Shown here: one piece after another, positions 16,839 through 28,828 of the stretch | Numbering within the stretch: the stretch's first letter is position 1 | Layout: every line of letters begins with the position of its first letter | Source: Clostridia bacterium | GTDB lineage: Bacteria > Bacillota > Clostridia > Christensenellales > Aristaeellaceae | DNA: 44,203 nucleotides | Assembly (NCBI GenBank): GCA_017524725.1 | Contig: JAFXUZ010000072.1 | Span: 1-44,203 of the forward strand | Direction of reading: 5' to 3' | Notes under the pieces: model-generated | Seen by the model: only the letters and a program-made list of their open reading frames with translations | Databases searched by the model: none | Told to the model about the DNA's origin: nothing | Program-made: the position numbers and the translations under genes

Positions 16839-19800
16839 TCACTCCTCCACGGCAATATATCCGTTGTCTTCCGCCCATTCCACCCACGGGCTGCCCGCGG
16901 GTACCCGGAGCTCCATGCCGGGATCAAAGGCATCTTCGTCGATCATCTGTACTCCGTCCGGGATGCGGATGGCGGTGACATTGGGCAGACCTGTGAACGC
17001 GCCGGACTCGATGACGATGAGCTGGGCAGGCAGGGTCAGGACGTTTTCGGCCTGGGAACCGAAGCGGATGGCGGCGTTGATGAGGGAATCGTTTTCTTCG
17101 CCGATGTCTATCTGCGTCCAATCGTTTTCCGTGCCGGCATAGAAGACGTCCGTCAGACTGTCGCAATTCATAAAGGCGCCGAACCCGATGAAGTACACAC
17201 CGGCTGGAACGGTGACCTCTTCCAGGTGCCTGCAGGATATGAACAGAAAGTCCGGGATCACCGTTATGCCCGCGGGAAGCGTCACGCTGCTTAGAAGGGA
17301 GCAGTGCGCGAACGCCTCATTGTAGATATCGGTGACGCCGTCGGGGATATCCAGCGAGGTAACAGATGAACCGTAGAAAGCGCCTTCTCCGATACAGGTC
17401 ACCGTATCCGGGATCACGACTGATCTCAGCCCGTTCGAAGCCTTGATCAGGGTGGTGATGTCCTTATCGTAAAGCACATTATCGACCGACGTATAGAACG
17501 GATTGTCCGCCGCCACGGTCAGGCTGTTCAGGGATGGGGTAGAGTACATGAAAGTGCCGTAAGGAACATAGTCAAGACTTGCGGGAATGGAAATACCGGT
17601 CAGACGATTGCAGCCGCTGAAGGCATTATGATCAAAAGACGTCACGCCCTCAGGGATGGCCAGGCTTTCCTTGGCTGGCGGGCATATCAGCAGCATGGTG
17701 ACGTCTTTGTCATAAATGCTGCCGTCGACAGCCGTATAGACCCGGTTGTCGGCGTCCACGGTGAAAGCTTCCAGATCGTTACATTCAAGGAAAGCCCCGG
17801 ACCCGATATCCGACACCGACGCGGGAAGATGGACCGCAGTCAGATAATAGTTGCAGTCAAAAGCATATTCACCGATGGAGACGACCTGATCTCCCAGGGT
17901 GACAGATTCCGCGCTGCTGCCGTAGAAGGCATAATTGCCGATCCGGGTGACGCCGTCTCCGATGACGATCGATCGGATCTGATGCCGCTCCTGATACCAG
18001 GGGGCGTTGATCTCTGTCCAGGTATTGTTCCAGGAATAATCCTCCATCTCGCCGCTGCCCGAAATGGTAAGCACACCGTCCTCCAGCGACCAGGACGGGC
18101 CGGGTACCGCTTCCAGGGTCACCTCCGCAATACCGTCCGACAGGAAACGCACCGCGTAATAATAGGTGACGCCCGCTTCCACTTTCCGGACAATGGAGAA
18201 GCCGCCCTGCCCGCCGACGTTGTCATCGGATGCCAGCAGGATCTCCTCCCCGTTCTGATCGACATACATCTCGCAGACCACATCCGCGTCGCCGGCGGAG
18301 AAGAAGAGGAGGTTCCCGCCCTCTTCCGGAGTATAGGAGAACCAGGCCGACTGGCCTGCCTCCATATGCAGGAAGACGAAATCGTCCGGAACGATGGGGG
18401 TCTTGTCGGCCCGCATACAATTTATGTTCAATCCGGCGAGGGAATCGTCGTCCGTTCCGGCGACGATAAGGCTCCATTCGGAGGGAGAGCCGCCATAGGT
18501 GACGTAATCCAGGCCGGTACAGCCCGCGAAAGCGTCGTCTCCGATCTGCGTGACCGTGCGGGGAATAACAACTGTTTCAAGGCCGGCACAGTCATTGAAG
18601 GCGCCCTCCCCGATAGTGGTCACACCCTTGGGGATCGTGATGTTCGACACTCCGGCGCAGCCGCTGAAAGCATAGTCATTGACGATCTGAAGCGTCTGCG
18701 GAAGGCAGACCTCGGTCACCAGGGAAAAGCCGTCGAATGCATGGTCACACAGAGCGGTGATCGATCCGGTGATGTCCACCACGGTCGCGACGGATGCAAA
18801 CTCCGCCCAGGGGCGCTCCGCCGGCAGGGGACCTTTTCCATGGATGCTCAGCACCCCGTCCTCGCATGTGAACAGCACCACGTCCGGCCCATACATCTCG
18901 TTGAAGCCCTCGCAGACTTCCTGCCACCGGGGGACGGCTGCCTCCAAAAGATCCGCGGCGGCATACGACTCCAGCTGCCACAGGATCGGGGAATCCTCCA
19001 GATCCATCGGATTTCCCAGCAGATACACCTTGTCCACCACACAGTGTCCGTTCTCCCGGAGCATGGCGTAGGTGCCCACCGCCCGCTCGTCCGTCATGGC
19101 CAGCATACCGGCGATCGTGGACTCATCCTCCTCATACCCGGGCGTGGGGCGGGTCCACAGGTCATAGATCATGGTCAGCATGGCTGTGGTCCTGGCGTCA
19201 TAGACGTCGGGGATCACAGTCACGTTGTCGCTGGCCACGGTCACATAGTCGTTGCCGGCCGGACCCACCGGGAAAGCCAGCGCGCCCCATTCGTCCGCAA
19301 GGCCGGAAAAACCGCCGCCGAAACCCTGATACCCCTGGCCCATGAAGAAGGCGCACCGGCCCTGCAGCCATGCCTGATTATACCAGTCCCAGCTGGAATT
19401 CTCCGGCTGGGGCATGGAATAGTCGGCCCAGACAGACCGCGCCCAATCCAGGGCCTGGACGGTTGCCGACGACTGGCTGACGGACGTTGGCACCAGCTCC
19501 CCGTATTCGTTCTCGGCGAAAAAACTCCCGCCGTTGGCAAAAACGGCAATGCGGTAAAAATCGGAGCTGCTGCCGGTCATGCCGAATACGTCGAGAATAC
19601 CGTCATTGTCAATGTCGCGCTGCACCTGCTGCAGGACGGACGTAAAGCTGCTCCAGGTCCAATTGCCGGCATCCTGCAGGTCATACAGTTCGTTCCAGTC
19701 GATGCCGGCCTCGTTCAGCACACGTTTGTTGAAATAGAGCATCTGGCGGGGTTCCGTCTTTCCGACGGAGACACCGTAGGTACTGCTGCCCACGGTGGTC

Positions 19801-20267
19801 ATGTCCACGGTCCCGCTGTTCCAGTGACCGTCCGTCAGGTCGACCAGGCCGGTATTCCAGTCAGCGACAGCTCCGCTGCCGGTGACCTGGGCGAGGAAAT
19901 CCGCAGGGATCAGATAGATCCGCAAACTGCCGTCCGGATCCTCCGCGAAGTCGGCAAAGTCTTCGGCAATGGAGCCCCAGTCCGACATGGCTGCCTGTAC
20001 GATATGGCAGTTGTAAGTGGACATGATCCAGTCACGGTACTCGTACAGGGCCGCTTCCTCAGCCGTGGGATCATCCGAGCGGATATCGGAACTGGCGGAA
20101 AAAAAGTCCTGGATATAGACGGTCCTTCCGCCGAAGTCATAGGCCGTCCCGGTGTCGGGATCGATCTTTACCGCGGGATAGCCCGCCGGCGTTCCGTCCG
20201 CCATGCCGGGACCGCCCGCGGCCAGGCATATGACGCAAAAGACCCACAGCGCGATGATCCGTTTCAT
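16839..20267 (-). CDS. secreted solute-binding protein fused to BspA-like leucine-rich repeats
   Basis: This 1142-residue protein has a signal peptide (residues 1-23, MKRIIALWVFCVICLAAGG...), then a family-1 extracellular solute-binding domain (about 24-460; YFNKRVLNEAGIDWNELYDL and WLQGRCAFFMGQG are typical). A first LRR_5/BspA block follows (470-625; repeats like CLPQTLQIVNDYAFSGC), then a pre-peptidase C-terminal-like beta domain (628-722) and a second, longer BspA block (727-1120). No lipobox, sortase motif or SLH domain is visible, so it is probably released or held non-covalently. BspA repeats commonly mediate adhesion to host or polymers. A sugar-binding domain on the same chain could couple binding to capture, but no permease is encoded nearby. 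The start at 20267 follows GGGGGT; the 73-codon extension upstream looks non-coding. Confidence 0.82.
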   Translation of the reverse strand: MKRIIALWVFCVICLAAGGPGMADGTPAGYPAVKIDPDTGTAYDFGGRTVYIQDFFSASSDIRSDDPTAEEAALYEYRDWIMSTYNCHIVQAAMSDWGSIAEDFADFAEDPDGSLRIYLIPADFLAQVTGSGAVADWNTGLVDLTDGHWNSGTVDMTTVGSSTYGVSVGKTEPRQMLYFNKRVLNEAGIDWNELYDLQDAGNWTWSSFTSVLQQVQRDIDNDGILDVFGMTGSSSDFYRIAVFANGGSFFAENEYGELVPTSVSQSSATVQALDWARSVWADYSMPQPENSSWDWYNQAWLQGRCAFFMGQGYQGFGGGFSGLADEWGALAFPVGPAGNDYVTVASDNVTVIPDVYDARTTAMLTMIYDLWTRPTPGYEEDESTIAGMLAMTDERAVGTYAMLRENGHCVVDKVYLLGNPMDLEDSPILWQLESYAAADLLEAAVPRWQEVCEGFNEMYGPDVVLFTCEDGVLSIHGKGPLPAERPWAEFASVATVVDITGSITALCDHAFDGFSLVTEVCLPQTLQIVNDYAFSGCAGVSNITIPKGVTTIGEGAFNDCAGLETVVIPRTVTQIGDDAFAGCTGLDYVTYGGSPSEWSLIVAGTDDDSLAGLNINCMRADKTPIVPDDFVFLHMEAGQSAWFSYTPEEGGNLLFFSAGDADVVCEMYVDQNGEEILLASDDNVGGQGGFSIVRKVEAGVTYYYAVRFLSDGIAEVTLEAVPGPSWSLEDGVLTISGSGEMEDYSWNNTWTEINAPWYQERHQIRSIVIGDGVTRIGNYAFYGSSAESVTLGDQVVSIGEYAFDCNYYLTAVHLPASVSDIGSGAFLECNDLEAFTVDADNRVYTAVDGSIYDKDVTMLLICPPAKESLAIPEGVTSFDHNAFSGCNRLTGISIPASLDYVPYGTFMYSTPSLNSLTVAADNPFYTSVDNVLYDKDITTLIKASNGLRSVVIPDTVTCIGEGAFYGSSVTSLDIPDGVTDIYNEAFAHCSLLSSVTLPAGITVIPDFLFISCRHLEEVTVPAGVYFIGFGAFMNCDSLTDVFYAGTENDWTQIDIGEENDSLINAAIRFGSQAENVLTLPAQLIVIESGAFTGLPNVTAIRIPDGVQMIDEDAFDPGMELRVPAGSPWVEWAEDNGYIAVEE

Positions 20268-20876
20268 ATTAATACCCCCTAATCTTACATTGACAGATGT
20301 GTCCTGAAACAGAACTTTCAAACTTTTATTCCCGATAAGAGAGTCGAGTTTGTGAAAAGGCGTACTCACATGATGTCTGAACGCCGGTGAAGGCAAGAAA
20401 AACCTCCGTCGGACAGGCCGGCGCCGGATGTCACAGGAAAAGTATAACAAGACACGCGGTCCTGTGTCAACGGGAAAATGCCGCATTCCACAGCTTTGTA
20501 TGGAATGGATTTCATCACTTTTTCAAGGCAGTCATCATAGGCACAGTTACGACGTCTGCCGGCTGCAGACAGATTGCCGTCCGTGGACTTAAGGACATCC
20601 AATACGATATGTCGGACAGCAAAAACAGGTCATAATACGAGCAGGCTCTTGATCTACCTGCAGGCCGTGACGGCATCCCGATCCGAAATACTGAATGCCC
20701 CGATATAAAAATCCCGATCCATGAGCCGTCGACCTCTGGTCCCGGCTTCAGGGATCGGGATTATTTTCATTTTGGCGTTGTATTGGACCAGGACAGCATT
20801 TTTTCGCCGGGCAAAGGCCGCGGGGCCCAAGAAACTCCCAAAGCCCCCGGGCCTGCGGTAACCTTTTCCGCGTTTC
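20268..20876. other. 609-bp intergenic region
   Basis: No gene is supportable here. It includes the upstream region of the fusion-protein gene (no convincing promoter found) and the hairpin listed separately at 20711-20772. The short reading frames present have no ribosome sites or recognisable products. Confidence 0.5.
20704..20761 (-). terminator. rho-independent-type terminator
   Basis: Stem ATCCCGATCC (20711-20720) pairs with 20752-20761 across a 31-base loop that contains a smaller inverted repeat. On the minus strand the stem is followed by TTTTTATAT. It lies about 115 bases beyond the stop of the unknown gene at 20877 and would end that transcript. Confidence 0.55.
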
Positions 20877-21548
20877 TTACTTTTCCCCATCTCCTTCCGT
20901 GTCCGTCCGGTCACGGAGGAGCTTTTTGGCCCTTCGTTTGGCGGTCAGCTCGTTCAGCCGGTGAACGCGGCCGGCCACGCGGTTGCCCAGGAGCGCCTTG
21001 CTCTTGTGCTGGTCCAACAGCGCCCTGACGCCCAGGGCCGCCGGTATGGCCGCCGGCAGGCCCCCGACCGCCCCGGCCAGCGCGCCTACGCCCATGGCCG
21101 CGCCGGTCTTGGCCATGCGGAACACCGTGTTCTGCATGGCCGCCTTCTGGCTCTTCTTGCCCATGATCACCTTGGCCTGCTCGGTAACGGCGATCACCGC
21201 GAAGGGAAGGGCGGTGGAGACCACGTCGGTCACCTCGCCGAGCAGTCCGGTGTCCTCCATCAGCCCCAGGTCCACCGCCATTTCGTCGGCATAGGTCAGC
21301 CCGGTGGTCAGGGTGTCCACCAGGGTGTCGTGCTGGCGTTTTTTATATTTTTTTACCAGGGCCCGGTAACTGGCCGGCGCCGTGGCGGACCGGGGAACTT
21401 CCTTCCGGGCGGGGAGGTTTTCCGCGCTTACCAGGGACCGATCCTCCCGTTTTTCGAAGACCGGCGCCTGTGTGTTTTCGCCCGTATCCTGCATGCGCTG
21501 CGCTTCCCGCGTGCGCTGCCCGTCCTGTTCGCGCTGCTCCTTAGCCAT
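20877..21548 (-). CDS. conserved-looking hypothetical protein with glycine-zipper segment
   Basis: I do not recognise this 223-residue protein. The first 60 residues are charged and probably disordered (KEQREQDGQRTREAQRMQDT). Residues about 70-170 are helical with hydrophobic stretches (TDVVSTALPFAVIAVTEQAK), then a glycine/alanine zipper MGVGALAGAVGGLPAAIPAA, and a basic tail. It could associate with a membrane. The start at 21548 follows AAGGAGA; longer forms have no site. It lies 57 bases downstream of the endonuclease IV-like gene on the same strand, so it may be co-transcribed with uvrA. Confidence 0.7.
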   Translation of the reverse strand: MAKEQREQDGQRTREAQRMQDTGENTQAPVFEKREDRSLVSAENLPARKEVPRSATAPASYRALVKKYKKRQHDTLVDTLTTGLTYADEMAVDLGLMEDTGLLGEVTDVVSTALPFAVIAVTEQAKVIMGKKSQKAAMQNTVFRMAKTGAAMGVGALAGAVGGLPAAIPAALGVRALLDQHKSKALLGNRVAGRVHRLNELTAKRRAKKLLRDRTDTEGDGEK

Positions 21549-21604
21549 GTTTTTTCTCCTTGCAATCAGCGCCGGCGAAGGCATAAAAAGCCTTCCCGAT
21601 GCTT

Positions 21605-22467
21605 TCATTCCGCATACCGCAGGTACGTTTCCATCATGCGAAGGGCGTCTTTGTCCTGGGTGCCGTGGCATTCGCAGATCAGTATCCCGTGATAGCCGCG
21701 CCTGGCAAGCAGCGGCATCAAAAGCCTGTAGTCCGGCCCGTATCCCTCTTCGTCAAAGGTCCGGTGGCGCCTTTCGCCGCCGGCGGAATATTCTATGGCC
21801 GAGAAATGCATATGCATCCCCCGGGCCCGCCCAACGCCCAGGACCTCCTCCGTCCTGTCCAGGATCCTTTCGAAAGCCCCGGCGCTGTCCACGCCGCCCC
21901 GTGAAAGCGCGTGAAGGTGCGCAAAATCCACGCAGGGGATCAGTCTTTCATCCGTCAGGCACAGGTCCAGGATCTCCTCCAGGTCCCCCACCTGCCCGGG
22001 CCGGCCCATGGTCTCGGGACACAGCCGTGCGTCTCCAAGTCCCTCCCCGTCCAGGATGGAAAGGGTCTCCTTCAGTCCTTCCCGGATCAGCCGTATGGCT
22101 TCCTGCCGTTCCTGCTTCATGCCGCTGCCCGCGTGCACCACGATCTCCCTGCCGCCGCAGGAAAGGAGCGCTTCGGCGGTATCCTTCAGGTAGCCGAAAG
22201 AGCGGAGGCGCTTTGCCATGTCGGGATTGGCCAGGTTCACGTAATAGGGCGCGTGGGCGGACAGCGTCACGCCGTTTTTTTCCGCCGCGGCCCTGAGGGC
22301 GGGGGCGGACTCCTTTCTGAGGTAAACGCCCCGCCCGAAAGCCATTTCCCAGGCGTCCAGACCCATGCCGGCGTACCAGGCCGCCGCCTCGGGCGCGCCG
22401 CGGCGCCCGGAAGCGTTGAACGCATCGCTCTGTCCGGCGGGGCCGAAACGCACCCGCTCCCCGCTTT

Positions 22468-22477
<10 letters not shown>
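21605..22477 (-). CDS. endonuclease IV-like TIM-barrel protein
   Basis: This 290-residue protein matches the AP-endonuclease family 2/xylose-isomerase-like TIM barrels. Metal-ligand blocks are [46 protein letters not shown] and [17 protein letters not shown]. Endonuclease IV cleaves DNA at abasic sites using zinc. The gene overlaps the 3' end of uvrA by 10 bases, which supports a repair role. The later motifs diverge from classical Nfo, so a sugar-phosphate isomerase cannot be excluded. Confidence 0.75.
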
Positions 22478-25305
<2,828 letters not shown>

Positions 25306-25350
25306 GGATACTCCTGAATTTCGCTTTTCCGCCCCACGGGCGGTCAATCC

Positions 25351-25378
25351 ATTATACCATATCCCGCGTCGTAAACAA
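25351..25378 (-). promoter_or_regulatory. putative uvrA promoter
   Basis: On the minus strand TTGTTT (25378-25373) and TATAAT (25356-25351) are separated by 16 bases, 45 bases before the start codon. No LexA/DinR box was recognised. Confidence 0.55.
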
Positions 25379-25397
25379 GCGCAACTTGCTTCTTTTT

Positions 25398-25520
25398 TGC
25401 GTCTTTTTACGTTTTAGGCAGGCACCCGCCTCCTTCCCGCATGTCATAGCCGGCGGCCGGCTGCTTCCCGTCTGCGTCTTTTTTACGTTTTGGACAGGTA
25501 CCCGCCCCCTCCCCCTTCCC
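25398..25520. repeat. imperfect direct repeat between uvrA and the nitroreductase gene
   Basis: Two copies of about 33 bases (25398-25430 and 25473-25505) share TGCGTCTTTTT, ACGTTTT and ACCCGCC and continue into a similar pyrimidine-rich stretch ending TTCCCG. A GC-rich inverted repeat, CCGGCGGCCGG, lies between them. Function is unknown. Confidence 0.6.
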
Positions 25521-25571
25521 GACCGTGTTCCCCGCATTGACGGCCGTTCCGGGATATGATATCTTAAGGTC

Positions 25572-25597
25572 AAAAAAAAGCCGCGTCGATCCGCGGC
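25572..25597 (-). terminator. hairpin in nitroreductase leader, terminator-like on minus strand
   Basis: GCCGCG (25580-25585) pairs with CGCGGC (25592-25597). Read on the minus strand the stem is followed by eight T residues, a complete rho-independent terminator. On the plus strand it is a leader hairpin just before the ribosome site. It could stop minus-strand readthrough from the envelope operon toward uvrA. Confidence 0.5.
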
Positions 25598-25616
25598 ACA
25601 GGAGAGAGGGATCATC

Positions 25617-26144
25617 ATGAAAGACGTTTTTGAAGCCATCCGTTCCAGGTCCTCCACCCGGGGGTATACCGACGAAAAGCTGACCGCGGAGGAACTGGAA
25701 GCCATCCTGCGTGCCGGCCTGGAGGCACCCACCGCCGCCAACCGGCAGGAGATCCGATTCACGGTCCTTTCAAAGGACAGCCCGGCCCTGAAACTGGTCC
25801 GGGAGGCCTTCGAGGAGGAACTGGAAAAAACCCCTGAAAACAGTTTCTATTACGGTGCGCCCACCGTCGTCATCCTCAGTGCCCCCGCAGCCTTTGCCTG
25901 GAGCCCCGTGGACGCGGGCATCGCGGTGCAGAACATGGCCCTGGCCGCCGAAGGCCTGGGGCTCGGCAGCCTGATCATCGGCTGCATCCGCCGCTGCATG
26001 GAAGGCAAACGCGCCGAAGAGCTTGCGAAGGCCCTCCGCTTTGAGGACGGCTTTGTGTACCAGGTGGCCATCGCCGTGGGCCATAAGGCCACGGAAAAGG
26101 CGCCCCACACCTACCGGCGGGACGACCAGGTCACGATCCTTTGA
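25617..26144 (+). CDS. nitroreductase-family flavoprotein
   Basis: This 175-residue protein has the family N-terminus (IRSRSSTRGYTDEKLTAEEL), the FMN-binding APTAANRQEIRF region, and the central VDAGIAVQNMALAAEGLGLGS block. Such enzymes use NAD(P)H and FMN to reduce nitroaromatics, quinones or related compounds; the physiological substrate is unclear. The start follows GGAGAGAGGG. It is a single gene between uvrA and a convergently oriented penicillin-binding-protein gene. Confidence 0.9.
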   Translation: MKDVFEAIRSRSSTRGYTDEKLTAEELEAILRAGLEAPTAANRQEIRFTVLSKDSPALKLVREAFEEELEKTPENSFYYGAPTVVILSAPAAFAWSPVDAGIAVQNMALAAEGLGLGSLIIGCIRRCMEGKRAEELAKALRFEDGFVYQVAIAVGHKATEKAPHTYRRDDQVTIL

Positions 26145-26150
26145 TCCGCT

Positions 26151-27566
26151 TCACTCCCCCAGGAGATACCTGAATATCTGCCCCGCCACAGGCGCGGCCA
26201 CGCTCCCTCCGCCGCCGGCGTCCTCCACCAGGACCACCACGGCCCAGGGGGCGTTTTCCTCGTCGATAAACCCGACGAACCAGGCGTTGGTGTTTTCCCT
26301 CCCGTCGATCTCGGCGCTGCCGGTCTTGCCGCAGATCCGGTGCCCGGGCACGGCGGCCCGGGAACCCGTGCCGGAAACGACCGCCTGGTACATCAGTTCA
26401 CGCACCGTCCGCGCCACAGCCGGCTCCAGGACGCGCCTGAACGCCGCGGACGAGAAGGATACGGTCTCCCGCCCGTCAGGGGCTGTCACGCTCTGCAAAA
26501 GCCGAGGTTCCATGACAGTGCCGTCGTTCGCCGCGGCGCAGGCCGAAAGCAGCACCTGCATCGGCGTGCACAAAAGGGCGCTCTGCCCGATGCCGGTCAT
26601 GGCCACCTCCCGGTCCGTCCTGTTGTCCGATGGATAGGAGGAATTCTCCACCACCATGTCACGGAAGAGGAAATTGTAATTGTAGCCGAATTTTTCGGCC
26701 TCGCCCCGCAGCCGCCGGTCGTTCAGCTCCAGCGCCGCCCGGGCAAAGGTGTTGTTGCAGCTGACCCGGAACGCCCTTTCTAGCCCCAGGTCGCCGTGCT
26801 GCGTCACCACCTGCCTTTCCAGGTCCGTCCCGGCGTCGGTGATCAGGTGTCCGCCCACCGTCAGCTGCCCGTCGCAGTTCCAGCGCCTGTCAAGGGCGTC
26901 CGGAAAGGCTTCCAGCATCGCCGAAAGCGTGATGATCTTGAAGGTGGAGCCCGGCGCGTACATGCCCTGCACGGCACGGTTGAAAAACGGATGCCCCGGG
27001 TCCGTTTTGACGCTTACGGTCACGTTTGCCGGATCGAAATCGGGAAAGGAGCATTCAGCCAGCACCGCGCCGGTCCGGTAGTTCATCACGATGACCGCGC
27101 CTTTTTTGCCTGCCGGGAACCATCCGAGGATGTTCGCGCTCAGGGCCGAATCCACCGTCAGGCGCACGTCGCTTCCCCGCCGTCCGGTCCCGTACAGGAC
27201 GCTTTTGACCTCTTCGCCGAAGGGCTGGTCAAAGCCGTAAAGGTAGAAGCTCATAAAGCTTTCCACCCCGTTGGCCACGTTGCCGTCCCGGTCCCCCAGC
27301 ACGTGAACCGTGGCGCGGCGCACCGCTTCGTCGCTGTGGTACACCCTTTCTTCGCCGAAGGTGGAAGCAAGGACCACGCCGCGGGTGTCCAGCACCGCCC
27401 CTTCCGTGACCTCCCGCTTCATCTGCCGGGCGTACGCATTGGAGGAAAAGGAAAACCAGCGCCTGCCGTTCACGGCCAGGTTCCACGCGCCCCACGCCCC
27501 CAGCAGGAGGAACAGGGCGCACATCAGTGGGATCACCCTGCGGATATTCCCGCGCATCCGTTTCAC
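26151..27566 (-). CDS. penicillin-binding protein, class B-like transpeptidase
   Basis: The 471-residue protein has one N-terminal membrane helix (PLMCALFLLLGAWGAWNLAV) and the penicillin-binding transpeptidase domain. The three active-site motifs are visible: STFK near residue 205, SCN near 267 and KTG near 414. It cross-links peptidoglycan with the adjacent FtsW-type polymerase. The preferred GTG at 27566 overlaps the ftsW stop (GTGA), a coupled start; an ATG 3 codons later is possible. It resembles the PbpA paired with FtsW in FHA-FtsW-PBP operons and lacks a PASTA domain. Confidence 0.92.
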   Translation of the reverse strand: MKRMRGNIRRVIPLMCALFLLLGAWGAWNLAVNGRRWFSFSSNAYARQMKREVTEGAVLDTRGVVLASTFGEERVYHSDEAVRRATVHVLGDRDGNVANGVESFMSFYLYGFDQPFGEEVKSVLYGTGRRGSDVRLTVDSALSANILGWFPAGKKGAVIVMNYRTGAVLAECSFPDFDPANVTVSVKTDPGHPFFNRAVQGMYAPGSTFKIITLSAMLEAFPDALDRRWNCDGQLTVGGHLITDAGTDLERQVVTQHGDLGLERAFRVSCNNTFARAALELNDRRLRGEAEKFGYNYNFLFRDMVVENSSYPSDNRTDREVAMTGIGQSALLCTPMQVLLSACAAANDGTVMEPRLLQSVTAPDGRETVSFSSAAFRRVLEPAVARTVRELMYQAVVSGTGSRAAVPGHRICGKTGSAEIDGRENTNAWFVGFIDEENAPWAVVVLVEDAGGGGSVAAPVAGQIFRYLLGE

Positions 27567-28828
27567 ACCCCCGCGCCCCCTTCCCCGCCGAGGCCCGCCA
27601 GGGTTCTGTCCCGCCTGACGCCGGCCTGCACCCGGGCCGCCACGCCCTGCAGCAGCCCGATGACGCACAGGGAGGACAGCAGGGACGTGCCGCCGTAGCT
27701 GATCAGCGGCAGGGTGACGCCGGTCAGCGGGATCAGCTTGATGTTGCCGCCGACGATTACAAAGGTCTGCAGGCCGATCTGCGCGCTGCAGCCCACCGCA
27801 AGAAGGGTATCGAACACAGTATCCGCCCGGTGGGCGATCATCAGGCCCCGCAGCACCACCGCCAGATACAGCCCAAGCACCAGCAGCCCGAATATGCCGC
27901 CGAATTCGTTCAGGATGATGGTGAACGCAAAGTCATTGTAATAATAGGGGATCGTCGACGCGTTCCCCAGCCCCAGGCCGGTGCCCCACGCGCCGCCGTT
28001 GGCCATGGCGATCAGGCCCTGGACGATCTGGTACCCGTCCCCGGCGGGATCCGCCCAGGGATCCAGCCAGATGGCCACCCGCCGCCGGACGTGGGCGAAT
28101 TCATGATATCCGAACACCGCGGCGCCCGCGCCGCCCGCCAGCCCGATCCCCACCAGGGTGACGGAACCGGTGGATACATACATCATGATCAGCGTCACGC
28201 CGTAATAGATCAGCGCCGTTCCCAGGTCCTTCTGCAGCATCAGGATGATCAGGCAGCAGCCGGCATAGATCCCGCTGAGGATCAGCTTGCGCCGGGAGAG
28301 GAAATAGGCCAGCACGCACAAAAGGGCCAGCTTGACCACTTCCGACGGCTGGAAGGTGACCCCCGCCAGGGATATCCAGTTTTTCGCGCCGTTGGTCTCG
28401 TGGCCGAACAGCACCGGCAGCAGGAGCAGCGCCAGGCTGCCCGCCATGATCACCGGCGCAAAAAAGCCCCATTTCTTGGCGTACCTCACAAACAGGATGC
28501 ATATCACCATGCAGCCCATGCCGATCAGGAAATTCAGGGACTGGGTCAGTCCGCGCCCGCTGTCAAAACGGTAAAGGATCACGATCCCCACGCAGCACAA
28601 AAACATCGTCAGGCTGAGCAGCAGCCGGTCCGAAGGAAATCTGCCCCCGATGACCACCGTGATCAGCCACACCGCGGCGCTCAGGCCCACCGACATCGCC
28701 GCCGCCGTCAGGTCCCCCGTCTTCACAAACAGCAGGAGGAAGCATAAAAAGGTAAAGGCCATGGTCAGGCCCGTCAGGCCCATGGTCCGCGTCCGCCGCG
28801 TCCTTTTCCCCTTACTCCTGTGTTTCAT
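27563..28828 (-). CDS. FtsW/RodA/SpoVE-family peptidoglycan polymerase
   Basis: This 421-residue protein has about ten hydrophobic segments and SEDS signatures: LQKDLGTALIYYGV, GLGLGNASTIPYYYNDFAF, and GVTLPLISYGGTSLLSS near the C-terminus. It polymerises lipid II into glycan strands. Together with the coupled transpeptidase it is an elongation, division or sporulation synthase pair; the sequence does not decide which. I chose the ATG at 28828 for its GGAGGGG site; it overlaps the FHA gene by 17 bases. Confidence 0.93.
   Translation of the reverse strand: MKHRSKGKRTRRTRTMGLTGLTMAFTFLCFLLLFVKTGDLTAAAMSVGLSAAVWLITVVIGGRFPSDRLLLSLTMFLCCVGIVILYRFDSGRGLTQSLNFLIGMGCMVICILFVRYAKKWGFFAPVIMAGSLALLLLPVLFGHETNGAKNWISLAGVTFQPSEVVKLALLCVLAYFLSRRKLILSGIYAGCCLIILMLQKDLGTALIYYGVTLIMMYVSTGSVTLVGIGLAGGAGAAVFGYHEFAHVRRRVAIWLDPWADPAGDGYQIVQGLIAMANGGAWGTGLGLGNASTIPYYYNDFAFTIILNEFGGIFGLLVLGLYLAVVLRGLMIAHRADTVFDTLLAVGCSAQIGLQTFVIVGGNIKLIPLTGVTLPLISYGGTSLLSSLCVIGLLQGVAARVQAGVRRDRTLAGLGGEGGAGV

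Noticed and set aside
17628..20282. 884-codon plus-strand open frame opposite the binding/LRR fusion gene
   Set aside because: Its sequence is the antisense of a protein with clear domains. Long antisense frames are common in GC-rich coding DNA. No ribosome site or family match.
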